A stretch of DNA of 64,000 nucleotides, taken from the NCBI GenBank assembly GCA_026119855.1, contig JAOWBW010000038.1, forward strand, positions 1,539,824-1,603,823, given 5' to 3'. The position numbers and the translations under genes are program-made. Source of the DNA: Campanula takesimana. Taxonomy: Eukaryota; Streptophyta; Magnoliopsida; Asterales; Campanulaceae. Positions 23,046-33,605 of this stretch are shown here, in pieces (the first letter of the stretch is position 1; every line of letters begins with the position of its first letter). Below the pieces are notes generated by a model, which ran no database searches, was not told the origin of the DNA, and was given only the letters and a program-made list of their open reading frames with translations.

Positions 23046-23402
23046 CTATACATGGTGCATGGGACGGCGAGGTCTGGGTTTCGGATTCTTCATATCAACA
23101 GCTGCTTGCGGTTTACCAAATTCTTGTGGGACCACCAGTACTTCTTCTTTCTGCTCCTCCCCCTCACTTTTTATCTCCTCCTGCTGCTGCTGCTCCTCCC
23201 CCGCATTTATTTTCTTCTGCTCCTCCTCCTCCTCGCTTTTCTTCTTCTGATGGTGGTGGTGGTGATGATGATGATGATGAAGACGATTCAGTATGCATTC
23301 ATTTTTGGGCTGATACTGGTCGTATTCCTTGCCCTTTTTCTCCATGGGGTTTCCCTCAGCTACCAATATATTGCTTGTGCCACAAGTTATTGGAGTTGCC
23401 AT
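23046..23402 (-). CDS. Unrecognised low-complexity small protein, copy A (118 aa)
   Basis: A single open frame from ATG at 23402. I do not recognise the family. The N-terminus contains GTSNILVAE. The middle is a 10-His run followed by Lys, Glu and Gln tracts, and the C-terminus reads NPKPRPRRPMHHV. No signal peptide or membrane segment is visible; the protein is very hydrophilic. Copy B (26670-26963) shares the GTSNILVA head, the Pro/Arg tail (NPxPRPxRP), the TATA position and both flanks, so the frame is under some constraint or is recently duplicated. A TATA-like element (tatataaa on the minus strand, 23465-23458) lies about 56 bases before the ATG. The His and Glu tracts come from expanded CAC/CAT- and GAG/GAA-type triplets. 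It could be a lineage-specific gene or a decaying duplicate. Confidence 0.6.
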   Translation of the reverse strand: MATPITCGTSNILVAEGNPMEKKGKEYDQYQPKNECILNRLHHHHHHHHHHQKKKSEEEEEQKKINAGEEQQQQEEIKSEGEEQKEEVLVVPQEFGKPQAAVDMKNPKPRPRRPMHHV

Positions 23403-23457
23403 ATTACCTCAATATTCACAATTTATTCACAACTTTCTCATCCCTCAAGTCTTGCAC

Positions 23458-23465
23458 TTTATATA
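23458..23465 (-). promoter_or_regulatory. TATA-like box of copy A
   Basis: tatataaa on the minus strand, about 56 bases upstream of the start codon at 23402. The equivalent in copy B (27028-27021) sits 58 bases upstream of its ATG, with agctc and gacatgcaraag at matching places. Confidence 0.55.
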
Positions 23466-23773
23466 GAGAGAGCTTTTGCATGTCCCTGTTTAGGAAGAAT
23501 TACTTCATCCATTCAGTAGGTGGACTTTTTTTCTTTTTTCTTTATTCCCACTACACAGAGTTGACTTGGTCAGAATTGAAGGTTTGACCTTAAACATTCA
23601 TAGTGAGAGTTGTTGGGTTTTGCGGGAATAAAGGAAGATGGATGACTTCCAAAATCACTGTGCTAGTCTTCGTAGATGATAGCAGCATCGATTTATCCTT
23701 GCAACAATTTCTTTGGTTATACTCCTATTACTTTCACTGGGACCCTTGAGAAAAGGAATATCCGATTAATGTA

Positions 23774-24076
23774 CACTCCCTGTATCCTAGCTCAATACTG
23801 CACAAGTAGGACTAGAGGAGTGGACACAATAATTACGAGAAAAATAGTGTATGTGTGGTAGAAAATGAAGAGAGAGAATGAGTGGGGTGAAGTAGTATTG
23901 GTTGAATAAATTTAGTGGTGGAAAATGAAGATAGAGAATGAGTGAGGTTAAATAGTGGAGTTGGTTGAATATAAATAATATTAAAACGTTTTCATTTTGA
24001 GTAGTCTCAATTGTTTTGGGACGGCATAAAAGGGAAAGAAGTCCTACTTGTGCTGGGACGGATGGGACGAAAGAAG
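23774..24076. mobile_element. Stowaway-like MITE, degenerate
   Basis: Left cactccctgtatcctag, right gggacgaaagaag, TA-flanked. The interior shares atgaagagagagaatgagtg with 38422-38705 and the inverse with 57331-57614. Confidence 0.5.
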
Positions 24077-26234
24077 TACATCCAATTAATGTATGCTCCC
24101 ACCTCAATGTGCACACTTGTGTTTCGTTATCAATACGTCTCATTTCTCACAATGGATTTTTTTATTATTGTATTTATCATATTCCAATTATCATACTCAC
24201 GTACTTAAATTAATGTAACTCTCAATCATTTGCAAATCTTATCACACTTATCATACTCACAACTTTTCTAAATATTCCCTCATAATTAATTATTCTCATG
24301 TTCAACGGTAAGTGTGCACATTAAGATGAGACGGACCAAAACCATCATTAAATGAGAAGAAAAATACTTTAAAAATATTAAGAACATATTATATTTTTTT
24401 TGAGACGGAGAGAGCATGTATAGTTAAAAATATTAAGAATAAATATCTATTATATCTTTACTTTAGAAATACTTTCAGATACTTGTGATTAAACTTTATT
24501 AATTAAAATAACAATCTCTCCATCCCTATATTAATGTCAATTTTTGTAAGAATTTTGTTCTTAAATAAATGTTCATTTGTCACCATCATTTTCTAATTCA
24601 CACCATAAAATTCCAACGATATATTGTTAGCTCATTGAGGGTGATTTATATATACATAAGCTACTAATTAAAGTGTCTAAATGCCAACGTTTTAAGAAAA
24701 TCACAAAAAGAAAATATACATTCATTTGGAGAAAAAGCTAGTAAAAAATAAGCACTAGCTAATGTAGATTTAAATTACTTTTTTATGAAAATCAAATATA
24801 ATATTTATACAATTCTTAAACTTATAAATGATTCATTATTAGAAATAATATCCAATAAAAATTTCATAGGAAAAAAAAATGAATGAATTTACATAAAATT
24901 ATGTTGATTTGTTCACCATGATCAGTTGACCATAAAATAAAACTAAAACAACTTTTCAAGGAGTAAAAGTTATGAGTTACTATAAACTAAGATGGATATA
25001 AAATGTAGTGATGATATTTTATGGTTGCATTGATTAATGTGGACCCGTCACACTCTACTTAAATACACCAACACAATCATAACTCATTATTTTATGAATC
25101 AAATTTCGTGACATTTTATATGACTTTATTATTTCCCATTAAAATGTCGTGGTATTTCGTGATGCCTATTTTAAAGGGCTTTCTTGAGTTGTATTATTGG
25201 CGTAGAAAGTTGCTTAGAGAGTTGTACGTATTAAATATAAACTTATATAACATGGGGGAGTCACATGGAAATGGAAAGAAGCTAAGCATTAAGCATCTCT
25301 TGAAAGAGATGGTCTAAAGTTGTAATTGAGCCAAGTCAATGTTATCAAGAAGGATAGGATTGGATTATTTGATTAAATTTATTCCATTTTTATTCTTGAA
25401 GGCTAAACTTGGGATATGCCAATCCATTTTATTAGGAAAATCAAACATAGAAAATACTCTCTCTTCTCCAAACGAATGATCAAATTTATTTTTGATCAAA
25501 CGCAATTTTTATTATTCATTCCGAGACAAAAATAATAATATAATGAGCAAGCATACCACAAAATTTTGATTTGACATTATTTTCGCAAGTTCCCTTTAAG
25601 CCTTTCAATTGCAGCACCAACACCACACCACACCTTCTTCGTATCCCTTCATTTGCTTTTTCCACAAGCTTCAGATGAAGCCAACCTAGATATGACAAGT
25701 GATTTTCGGTATTTACAAAATCTGTTGGAAATGTCCCAAATTAAAGCTTGGGGGCATGTTTATAATAAGAAATACTCCACCCGTCCCGATTATTTTATTT
25801 GGTTTGTACTAAATAAGAGTTGCTTATACCCGGTTCACAGTTTATACGGTTCATTTTTTATTTTTATTTTTAATTATTTTTAAAATATTTAACGGAAAAA
25901 TAAATGAAAGTTATAACGAAATTGATTGTATTCACCCCATTTCAAGGAAAATTAGTTATTTTGTTAAAAAAATAACAAAAAAGTTGATGAAAGTCATAAA
26001 AAGATTAACAAAATGGATGAAAGTTATAGGGAAAATGTTAAAAATCTCAAGGTTTATGTTTCACAGTTCAACGGTTCATGAACCGCCGGTTTTGAGCCTA
26101 TGAACCTTATAAAACCGTGAACCGTGGTTCACGGTTCATCCCGGTTCATGGTTTATACGGTTCACGGTTTTTAACGGTTCATGAACCTCCGGTTCGCCGG
26201 TTCATATGAACCTTTTGGGCATGTCTACGGGTTA
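24077..26234. other. AT-rich intergenic DNA between the paired genes
   Basis: Holds the inverted copy of the ~165-bp repeat (24985-25130) and a ggttca/tgaacc-rich palindromic block (about 26060-26215) of the kind found in hAT-like elements. No gene is seen; short frames at 25108, 25516 and 25653 look like chance. Confidence 0.5.
24985..25130 (-). repeat. Copy of the ~165-bp repeat family (inverted)
   Basis: On the minus strand it reads aaaatgtcacg, ataatgagttatgattg, gtgtatttaagtag, gtgtgacgggtccac and accataaaatatc in the family's order. Confidence 0.55.
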
Positions 26235-26492
26235 CTCCCTCATTCTCATATTTTCTTTTGTCACCTTTGATTTTTTATGACCAACACTAGTGAACTTTGA
26301 CAAAGTATAAATATCAATCTAATCATCCTAATTAAAATTTAAAAAATGTAATTGATAAATCACTAAGTGTGTTAAAAACAACGATTTTTATAATTTCGTT
26401 ACAATGATTAGATTGGCATTAATAATTGATCAAAGTTTACTTGTGTTAACCATTAAAATGAAAAGTTGTGAAAATAAATGAGATGTAGAGAG
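26235..26492. mobile_element. Stowaway-like MITE
   Basis: Ends ctccctcattctcatatttt and aaaataaatgagatgtagag, TA on both sides. The interior shares cattaagttga-type phrases with 8777-9031. Confidence 0.55.
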
Positions 26493-26544
26493 TATTTGCT
26501 ATTACCTTTATTAATAATTGAAATTGGTACTAAAAGGTACATAG

Positions 26545-27270
26545 ATGTGCAGTGAAATACAGCATACAATGGATTGCCAGTCCATATGTTATTGAAACAA
26601 ATTACATTACATAAGACCTTAACCAATAAAGGTTATTGAAACAAGAAAAAATAAAAATATCACAATAATTTAAGGTCTAGGTCGAGGAGGTCTGGGATTT
26701 GGGTTCTGAATAATAATATGTTTTTCCGGTATACGTAATTCTTGTGCGTCCGATTCTTGTTTCTGGTCGTTTTTCTCTTGCTCCCCCTCGTTTGGTATAC
26801 GAACCGATTCTTGTTTCTGGTCATTTTTCGTCCGCTCCCCTTGGTTGTTATTAGGCTTCTGCTGCTTCTGCTGATTATGATTCAGTTGGCATTCATTTTT
26901 ATGTTCACTTTCCTCAGCTGCTACCAATATATTGCTTGTGCCACTAGTTGTTGAAGTTGCCATATATATTCCTATTCCCTCTATAATCACAATATATATT
27001 TCACCTCTGAAGAGTTGCAATTTATATGGAGCTTCTGCATGTCCCTATGTGGGGGAGAATTACTTCATCCATTTAGTAGGTGGTTTTTTTTTTTTTTTTT
27101 TTTATGTAATTTTTTGTTCCCACTGGAAAAGGCTGACTTTCTCAAAATTGAATATTGACTTTCTATGTTCACACAAAGAGTTGTTGGATTTTGCAGAAAT
27201 AAATCAAGATGGATGACTTCAATATCACTGTATGTTATTTTAGTTTTCGTTATCATCTTTGTTATGATAG
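26545..27270 (-). repeat. Duplicated block B (gene plus flanks)
   Basis: Same order of shared phrases as 22835-23690. A T-run (27084-27103) and AT-rich insertions account for the size differences. Confidence 0.7.
26670..26963 (-). CDS. Unrecognised low-complexity small protein, copy B (97 aa)
   Basis: Paralogue of the gene at 23046-23402. The start is taken at 26963 because it aligns with copy A; an in-frame ATG at 27020 lies at the TATA-like box and is unlikely to be used. The N-terminus is MATSTTSGTSNILVAA. The middle is Gln/Asn/Lys-rich, with ERTKNDQKQES and EQEKNDQKQES forming an internal near-repeat. The C-terminus is NPNPRPPRPRP. The His run of copy A is replaced by Asn/Gln-rich sequence. 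The function is unknown. The product is hydrophilic, without signal peptide or membrane segment. Confidence 0.6.
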   Translation of the reverse strand: MATSTTSGTSNILVAAEESEHKNECQLNHNQQKQQKPNNNQGERTKNDQKQESVRIPNEGEQEKNDQKQESDAQELRIPEKHIIIQNPNPRPPRPRP

Positions 27271-27344
27271 CTATTTTATCATTTAAAAACTCTTAGAATT
27301 AGAGATGGGTAAGAAGAAGCGAGAGGCCCGAGTGTTAGCATGGG

Positions 27345-27512
27345 CTGGACTGGGCCGGCAATGGACAATGTTGGAGGTTCCAACTTAAAACCAATTGGTG
27401 ATAAGGGGAGTAACTCCTACAACGTGGGTGTCCGGTAACTGGACTGGGCCGGCAATGGACAATGTTGGAGGTTCCACCTTAAAACCAATTGGTGATAAGG
27501 GGAGTAACTCCT
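27345..27512. repeat. 94-bp tandem duplication
   Basis: Units begin at 27345 and 27439 (ctggactgggccggcaatgg) and run to gggagtaactcct, with one mismatch in about 74 bases and a 20-base spacer. Confidence 0.9.
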
Positions 27513-28280
27513 CAAGTCTATATACCGGTCCATGTTTCTGTCTTTAGAAGATGTGGGATAATTGTCTCTTACAAAAACTACTACTACTCATTTTTGTTCA
27601 TAACATCCGCTTGGGCTTTCAGGAACACGGAATTCCGTATAACTACTACTCATTTTATTTATTTTTAAAAATAACATTCAACGTTTTCGCTTAACAATCT
27701 ATACATTATAATATAGGATCATATATGGAAAAATCTATTTGACCAGCACAAGAAAACTTTGTATTGGTAAATATAATAAAAAGGTATTGGCCACAAAATT
27801 TCTTAGGTTACAAGAAGAGCATGCAGGTATGACTTCCTACCAGGATCTTACTTACACCAGGTCACACCCATGAGCATTTTGCTGCAATGGCTGCCTCTCT
27901 CTCTCTCTCTCTCATGCCCCTCGACCCTCGTAGATGATCGGGTAAATAGCACAAAAGAAAACCATCAAGATCTCCCATTCATATAGACACGCTAAAATGT
28001 GTTGTTTGTCAAATATCACATGGTAAAAGGTTATCACTCTTTGCCTGTCAATATATAAACTCAAAAATAAAATGATGAAACAAAAACAACACGATCCCCT
28101 TCGAATATCTAGTGAATTGGCTACATGAAATGAAACAGAACTGATCACCGTCACCAATCGGCAGCTTAATTGCTCTCTCTTGCCTTCTTTGCTGCCATCT
28201 TCTTTGCAGTGTTGACTGTCATTTTTTTAACCGTAAAGACCAACCAAAAACTTTACTGTATTCAAAGCATTATTCTAGAA
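27513..28280. other. Intergenic DNA
   Basis: Contains a short CT microsatellite at about 27896-27912. No gene is seen. Confidence 0.5.
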
Positions 28281-28660
28281 CTAGTGTAACACCCGTGCCT
28301 TAAAGGCACGTATAAGAACTTTTATTAATAACAATTGTTACATAAAAAAAGTTAACAAAAAAATCGTTAAAACAATTACAAATTTTGAAACATTTCCATG
28401 TAAACAACATTTGTTGTTTCATCAGCAGTGTTACCCTCCTGATCACACACTAAGATTTTCAACACATCACGAGTATAAACTCTATACAAAGCAACATACA
28501 ATTGACTATGGCTAAACACAATATACAGTTGACCATGGCTGAACACAAGCTTTTTAGAAAAACATGACTCAATGATTGACTTTGACTTTCGTTAATTGTC
28601 ATTGCATATGATATGATGAATGAAAATTGTCTTCTATGAAACTTGAAATTGCACTAACTA
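28281..28660 (-). mobile_element. Helitron 3' end with helicase remnant
   Basis: On the minus strand the element ends in a 7-bp-stem hairpin (cgtgcct, loop, aggcacg; 28310-28294), then 13 nt ending CTAG, with T next to it: the classic Helitron 3' terminus. Just upstream (about 28640-28400) the reading resembles the end of the Helitron PIF1-type helicase: MTIN-S-QSLSHV, then a VFLKS/FSHGQLY-like stretch, then CDQEGN-like and TTNVVY-like text, broken by stops and shifts. The 5' TC end was not found. The element may extend over the gene fragments to its right. Confidence 0.72.
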
Positions 28661-28861
28661 TTGCCGCTTCTTTTTTTTTTAAGGACTGTGGGTGTGATTT
28701 TCATAAGCTTATATTGTCTTCATCCTAAAATATATGTTCAAGTTTGTTTTTGATAAAAAAATTGGATATTCAAAATTGAAGTGAAGGGATAATATAATTT
28801 TACATAGTTTTTATTCTCTAAAACTAAATAGAGATATGTGCAGCAAGTACCTTGAAATAAT

Positions 28862-29020
28862 GTAGGTAGTTAAGAGATAGAAGCTAAAATTCATGACAGC
28901 TGCTGATGACCAATCTTGTCCAATGACTTCTTAATCACCAAGCAAATTCAAGACACGGGATACTCATAAAATACAAAGGGCAGCACAAAGGCAATGCAAA
29001 AAAGACATAATTGAAAATGT
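28862..29020. repeat. Direct repeat, left copy
   Basis: About 155 bases match 35453-35613 almost perfectly (gaagctaaaattcatgacag, aatcaccaagcaaattcaag, acacgggatactcataaaat). Same orientation, 6.6 kb apart. No coding potential. Confidence 0.85.
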
Positions 29021-29639
29021 CAAAATGCATTTCTGATAACACACCTTTGTCCGTCTAAAAAACTGCAAAATCTTGCTCTGATTGGAGAGAAGGAATATTA
29101 AGCATTGTCGATCTTTCTTAAGGTCATGTTATATCCTTTATCAAGTTTTCTACTCTGTCCCTAATGAGTGTCAATTTTCAGAAATTTTGTCATTTATGAC
29201 CATAACTTTGTCCCTAAATGTTTTTTTTCACTGATCTTTTTATATTTGCAAAAACTAAATTTATACATTCATTTAGGGACAGAAGTAGTACTACATGATG
29301 GCATACAACAAGGTTTACATTAAATAGTAGTTGTAGTGGAGCCGTATCAGTCTTCAACTTGGTTTAGAAAAATATTACAGCAAACTCACTGAACCATTTG
29401 TTGGGATCTAGTTATTCGAACCAAGTAATGACTTTTGTCTCGGTAATGGATCTAGCAAGCTCATAGCCACAAAATTACTATATGGGACAAATTACCCCTC
29501 GGTTCAAGTAACTCATCTCTAGCCAATGGTTAGCTGACCTTTTTCATTCCAACTAACTGATTTACCAAAACATCAATGGTAGATGTTTGATTTTGAAGAA
29601 GACAACTTACCAATTTTGCTGTTTTTATGGTTAAAAGCA

Positions 29640-30165
29640 CTCCAAGACATCCGGCCATTTGGGCTTGGCAAAGTGAATTTTGACTCGAGTGCCCGATACA
29701 AAATCAACTCCATTTTTTGTATGGTTGAATCATTTCTATAAGAGCAAACCGTGCATCCACTTCTTCATAAACGCTTGTACATTAATTGTGCATCTCTATG
29801 ACACCCTTATTGTCTAATTCAACAACCTTTTTCTTGACCTCTTTAAACCAGTCAAATGAGCCTTGTTCCCTTGTAACACAATTGAAGTACGCCTTCTTTG
29901 TTTTGAAGATTGCCCCTGTTGACGTTTTCATTGAGTTTTATATCATAGGAGTAGGTGAAGTTTGCAATGGACTGCCTTCCTGAGCAATACATTTTCCAAG
30001 CCATTTTCTTCTCCGTCCTTTACCTTTGTTAATAATGTCCTTCACAATGCTGATCATTAGCGTCATTCCAATTTCTAGTCCCACCAGCAAAATCACAACG
30101 TACTTTTTGTAGTCTTGTGATGGTGCTCCATATGGGCCGTTGATAGAACTTTTGGGAACCTGCCA
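29640..30165 (-). pseudogene. RBOH (NADPH oxidase) C-terminal fragment
   Basis: The minus strand encodes parts of the NADPH-binding domain of plant respiratory burst oxidases: VPKSSINGPYGAPSQDYKKY, LLVGLEIGMTLMISIVKDII, then after a diverged linker CVTREQGSFDWFKEV, ELDNKGVIEMHN and, after a stop and a +1 shift, SGTRVKIHFAKPKWPDV. Real enzymes make superoxide at the plasma membrane; this piece lacks the EF-hand, transmembrane and FAD parts and has stops. It lies upstream of the Helitron 3' end in the same orientation, so capture is the simplest explanation. Confidence 0.8.
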
Positions 30166-30201
30166 ATCATTAGTAGTTACAGTAGCAGCTTTTAAATAAT
30201 A

Positions 30202-30287
30202 CTCCCTCCATCCTAGTGTAATAGGCACATAGTAAGAGTCTCGTTCCAAAAATGGCAGGAGATGAATAGTGTTTTCGACAACTTTAT
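30202..30287. mobile_element. Left part of a Stowaway-like MITE broken by the RTE insertion
   Basis: TA then ctccctccatcctagtgt at 30200-30219. The RTE element and its target duplication interrupt it. The right part continues from 33606 (ttactttacccactcacatt) but its terminus is not recognisable. Confidence 0.5.
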
Positions 30288-30305
30288 CCTTAAAATGCTT
30301 GCATA
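30288..30305. repeat. RTE target-site duplication, left
   Basis: ccttaaaatgcttgcata, identical to 33588-33605. Confidence 0.95.
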
Positions 30306-30395
30306 CAACAACAACAAAAACAACAACAAAGCCTTAGTCCCAAAATAATTTGGGGTCGGCTAACATGAATCCTCATATGTCATCGTGATAAAAGG

Positions 30396-30396
30396 A

Positions 30397-30431
<35 letters not shown>

Positions 30432-30473
30432 GAGAGAAAGAGATAGAGAGCGAGAGAGAGAGAGAGAGAGAGA
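30396..30473 (+). repeat. AG microsatellite in the RTE 3' UTR
   Basis: Interrupted (AG)n, followed by (AAAT/AATA)n at 30487-30530. Confidence 0.9.
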
Positions 30474-30533
30474 GGAAAAGGATGGAGAAAATAAAATAAA
30501 ATAAATAAATAAATAATAATAATAAAAGTACGA

Positions 30534-33473
30534 TCAACCCCCATCATTCACATGAATTTTCGCCCTCCACTCCGGCCTCTTCAACGCCACATCTTCATCC
30601 ACTCCGAGTAAACTCATATCATTTTCAATCACCTTAATCCAAGTTTGCTTGGGTCTTCCCCTACCCCTCGCCATTTTATCACTTCTCCACTCTTCAGGCC
30701 TCCTAATCGGTGCATCACTCGGTCTCCGTCTCACATGACCAAACCACCTTAGACGATGCTCCCTCATTTTATCCTCAATGGGCGCAACTCCTACTTTACC
30801 CCTGATCACCTCATTTCTCAATCGATCTTTTCTTGTATGCCCACACATCCATCGTAGCATACGCATCTCCGCTACATTCATCTTATGAATATGCCACTGT
30901 TTCACGGCCCAACATTCAGTGCCATAAAGCAGTGCAGGCCTAATTGCCGTACGATAGAATTTTCCCTTTAATCTATTTGGCATGCCACGATCACAAAGAA
31001 ACCCTGTGGCACTCTTCCACTTCAACCAACCTGCTTTAATCCTATGAGCCACATCTCCATCCAATTCTCCATCTTTTTGGATAATAGATCCAAGATAGCG
31101 AAAGAACTCGGAAGCTTGGACAATCTTTCCATCGAATGTGATCACTCCTGCCTCTCTGCTTCCAACTTTGCTAAATTTACACTCCATATATTCAGTCTTG
31201 CTTCTGTTTAACCTAAAACCTCGAGATTCCAAAGTGTGTCTCCACAACTCCAATTTACTTTCAACACCTTCTTTTGTCTCATCAATCAGCACAATATCAT
31301 CTGCGAACAACATACACCATGGAATATCATCTTGGATTGACCTCGTCACTTCGTCCATTATCAGGGCAAAGAGAAAGGGACTAAGTGCAGAGCCTTGATG
31401 CACTACAATCGTGATAGGGAACTCTTCTGTCTTCCCAACGCTTGTCCGTACACTAGTACTAACTCCATTATACATGTCCTTGATAATATCAATATATTTC
31501 TTTGAAACGCCTTTCTTTACTAAAGCCCACCAAAGTACCTCTCTTGGCACTTTATCATACGCCTTCTCCAAATCAATGAAAACCATATGCAAATCTTTCT
31601 TTTTATCTCGATATTTCTCCATGATTTGTCTCATAAGATAGATTGCGTCCATAGTCGATCTGCCGGGCATAAATCCAAATTGATTATCCGAAATATTCAC
31701 AATTTTTCTTAGCCGTTGTGCAATCACTCTTTCCCAAAGTTTCATAGTATGGCTCATTAGTTTGATCCCTCGATAGTTGGCACAATCTTGGACATCACCT
31801 TTGTTCTTATACAAAGGGATTAAAGTACTTTTTCTCCACTCCAATGGCATTGTGTTACTTCTCCATATCTTGTTGAATAGTGTTGTTAACCAATTTATTC
31901 CCCTCTCCCCAAAACATCTCCACACCTCAATTGGTATTCCATCCGGCCCTACGGCTTTCTTTAATCCCATCTTTTTCATCGCCATTTCCACTTCACCCTT
32001 TTGAATTCGCCGCATAAAATCTCGATTAATCATACTCGAAGGGATAGTTATATCTCCAATATCCTGCTCTTGATTGCCATTAAACAAGGTATTGAAGTAC
32101 GAACTCCACCTATCTTTTATCTCTTTATCCCCGACCAACACTCTTTGGTCTGCATCCTTCACACATTTAACTCTCCCAATGTCTCGTGTCCTCTTATCCC
32201 TCATACGAGCAAGTCTATAGATGTCTTTTTCCCCTTCTTTTGTATCCAATCTATCATAAAGTTTCTGATTCACCTTTGCTCTTGCATCTTTTATTGCTTT
32301 CTTTGCCTCTCTTCTAGCCTCCTTATACCTCTCATAGTTCTCCTCACTCCTGCATTTTCCCAATAATTTATAGCATTCTCGCTTGCTCTTTATCGCTTGC
32401 TTTACTTCCTCGTTCCACCATGATGTGTCCTTACTTGGTGGCACACTTCCTTTAGATTCTCCAAGGACTTCTCTCGCCACCTCCTTTATGGTGTGCTCCA
32501 TCTTAGTCCAGGTCGAATCTATATCCATATCCTCCATATTACCCGACCAAATACCAGTAGTGTCCATCTTAGCTAGAAATCTCTGTTGATTCTCCCCTTG
32601 AAGCCTCCACCACTTGATTCTAGGTTCTACTAGTGGTTTTCTCTTCCTTGAAATTCTCCTACTTCGAAAATCAAGTACCACAAGTCTATGTTGAGTTGCA
32701 GTACTTTCACCTGGAATAACCTTGCAGTCAGTGTAACTCTTTCTACAAGCATTTCTTACTAAGAAGAAGTCAATCTGACTCGCATTACCTCCACTTCTAT
32801 AGGTCACCAAGTGTGATTCTCGCTTCTTGAACCAAGTGTTCATTATACTCAAGTCATATGCCATCGCAAACTCCAGGATCTCATTCCCTGCTTCATTCCT
32901 CTCCCCAAAACCAAAACCTCCATGAATGCTCTCAAAGTCGTGCCGACTAGACCCCACATGTCCATTAAAATCGCCACCAACGACTAACTTCTCACCACTA
33001 GGTACGCGTTGCACAACCTCCTCTAAATCTTCCCAAAAATCTTGTTTAATAAATGCGTCCAACCCTACTTGTGGTGCATAGGCACTAATAATAGTTATAA
33101 TCTCATCACTAACCACAAGTTTAATACCAATAATCCGGTCACTCTTCCTGTACACCTCCACAACATCATCGATATACTCCTTGTCAATAATGATACCTAC
33201 TCCATTCCTACCCTTGTCCTTTCCTGAATACCAAAGCTTAAAACCCCAAGGTGCTATTTCTTTAGCTTTCTCTCCAACCCACTTAGTTTCTTGTAGGCAC
33301 ATTATGTGAATCTTCCTCCTCCTCATAACCTCCACCACTTCTGCTGATCTCCCTATCAAAGAGCCTATGTTCCAAGTTCCAAAGCGCATCCCACTAATCT
33401 TACCCCCACCATGGACTAGCTTCTTTACCCGCACTCGTCCGCAATGCAGGAACCCTTGCATATTTGACACCAC
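30534..33473 (-). CDS. RTE endonuclease/reverse transcriptase (979 aa)
   Basis: A single uninterrupted frame. Residues about 28-270 are an APE-type endonuclease: TWNIGSL, QETKW, VGGDFNGHVG, QIDFFL and TQHRLV carry the expected N, E, D/N, D and H residues. Residues about 480-760 are the reverse transcriptase: LIPLYKNKGD, NYRGIKLMS, QFGFMPGRST, FIDLEKAYDKVPRE, HQGSALSPFLFALIMDEV and FADDIVL, with the catalytic Asp residues of FIDLEKAYD and FADD present. The C-terminus has the RRLRWFGHVRRR-type basic segment common to the clade (here HRLRWFGHVRRRP). It should nick the target and copy its own RNA there. The start is the first in-frame Met; a second at residue 5 could serve. No frameshift or stop, so it may be active. 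Several plus-strand open frames across it are shadows. Confidence 0.95.
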   Translation of the reverse strand: MVSNMQGFLHCGRVRVKKLVHGGGKISGMRFGTWNIGSLIGRSAEVVEVMRRRKIHIMCLQETKWVGEKAKEIAPWGFKLWYSGKDKGRNGVGIIIDKEYIDDVVEVYRKSDRIIGIKLVVSDEIITIISAYAPQVGLDAFIKQDFWEDLEEVVQRVPSGEKLVVGGDFNGHVGSSRHDFESIHGGFGFGERNEAGNEILEFAMAYDLSIMNTWFKKRESHLVTYRSGGNASQIDFFLVRNACRKSYTDCKVIPGESTATQHRLVVLDFRSRRISRKRKPLVEPRIKWWRLQGENQQRFLAKMDTTGIWSGNMEDMDIDSTWTKMEHTIKEVAREVLGESKGSVPPSKDTSWWNEEVKQAIKSKRECYKLLGKCRSEENYERYKEARREAKKAIKDARAKVNQKLYDRLDTKEGEKDIYRLARMRDKRTRDIGRVKCVKDADQRVLVGDKEIKDRWSSYFNTLFNGNQEQDIGDITIPSSMINRDFMRRIQKGEVEMAMKKMGLKKAVGPDGIPIEVWRCFGERGINWLTTLFNKIWRSNTMPLEWRKSTLIPLYKNKGDVQDCANYRGIKLMSHTMKLWERVIAQRLRKIVNISDNQFGFMPGRSTMDAIYLMRQIMEKYRDKKKDLHMVFIDLEKAYDKVPREVLWWALVKKGVSKKYIDIIKDMYNGVSTSVRTSVGKTEEFPITIVVHQGSALSPFLFALIMDEVTRSIQDDIPWCMLFADDIVLIDETKEGVESKLELWRHTLESRGFRLNRSKTEYMECKFSKVGSREAGVITFDGKIVQASEFFRYLGSIIQKDGELDGDVAHRIKAGWLKWKSATGFLCDRGMPNRLKGKFYRTAIRPALLYGTECWAVKQWHIHKMNVAEMRMLRWMCGHTRKDRLRNEVIRGKVGVAPIEDKMREHRLRWFGHVRRRPSDAPIRRPEEWRSDKMARGRGRPKQTWIKVIENDMSLLGVDEDVALKRPEWRAKIHVNDGG

Positions 33474-33587
33474 CCCGGGCGCCGAGGTGGCGCGTCGCTT
33501 CCGGGCGACGACCTAGCAACCTTTGCATACTTATCACTACACCCAGGCCTAGGAAGTGTAGCGCGTCGCTGTGAAGGGAACGCCCCA

Positions 33588-33605
33588 CCTTAAAATGCTT
33601 GCATA
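33588..33605. repeat. RTE target-site duplication, right
   Basis: ccttaaaatgcttgcata, identical to 30288-30305. Confidence 0.95.

Larger units (their letters stand above)
22835..23690 (-). repeat. Duplicated block A (gene plus flanks)
   Basis: Matches 26545-27270 in order: atacatgcaatcaatgg, aaattacataagacctta and ggttattgaaacaa downstream; the gene; then atccattcagtaggtgg, gagttgttgggttttgc and gatggatgacttc upstream. Both copies lie in the same direction, 3.7 kb apart. Confidence 0.75.
30306..33587 (-). mobile_element. Complete RTE-clade non-LTR retrotransposon
   Basis: 3282 bp, bounded by a perfect 18-bp target duplication (30288-30305, 33588-33605). Read on the minus strand: a GC-rich leader of about 114 nt, one long ORF, a 3' UTR with (AATA)n and a long (CT)n microsatellite (30396-30473), the conserved phrase gccgaccccaaattattttg, and a tail of TTG repeats instead of poly-A, typical of plant RTE elements. 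The perfect duplication and open ORF point to a recent insertion. Confidence 0.95.

Noticed and set aside
23052..23587. Plus-strand frames of 63-155 codons rich in Leu, Ser or Pro
   Set aside because: Antisense translations of the triplet repeats in microprotein copy A.
31138..33227. Several plus-strand open frames of 60-121 codons
   Set aside because: Antisense shadows of the RTE coding sequence.
33474..33587. Possible HDV-like self-cleaving ribozyme at the 5' end of the RTE element
   Set aside because: Some RTE elements carry one, but the first seven bases of this GC-rich leader do not find a P1 partner at the right distance. A structure search would be needed; I do not claim it.
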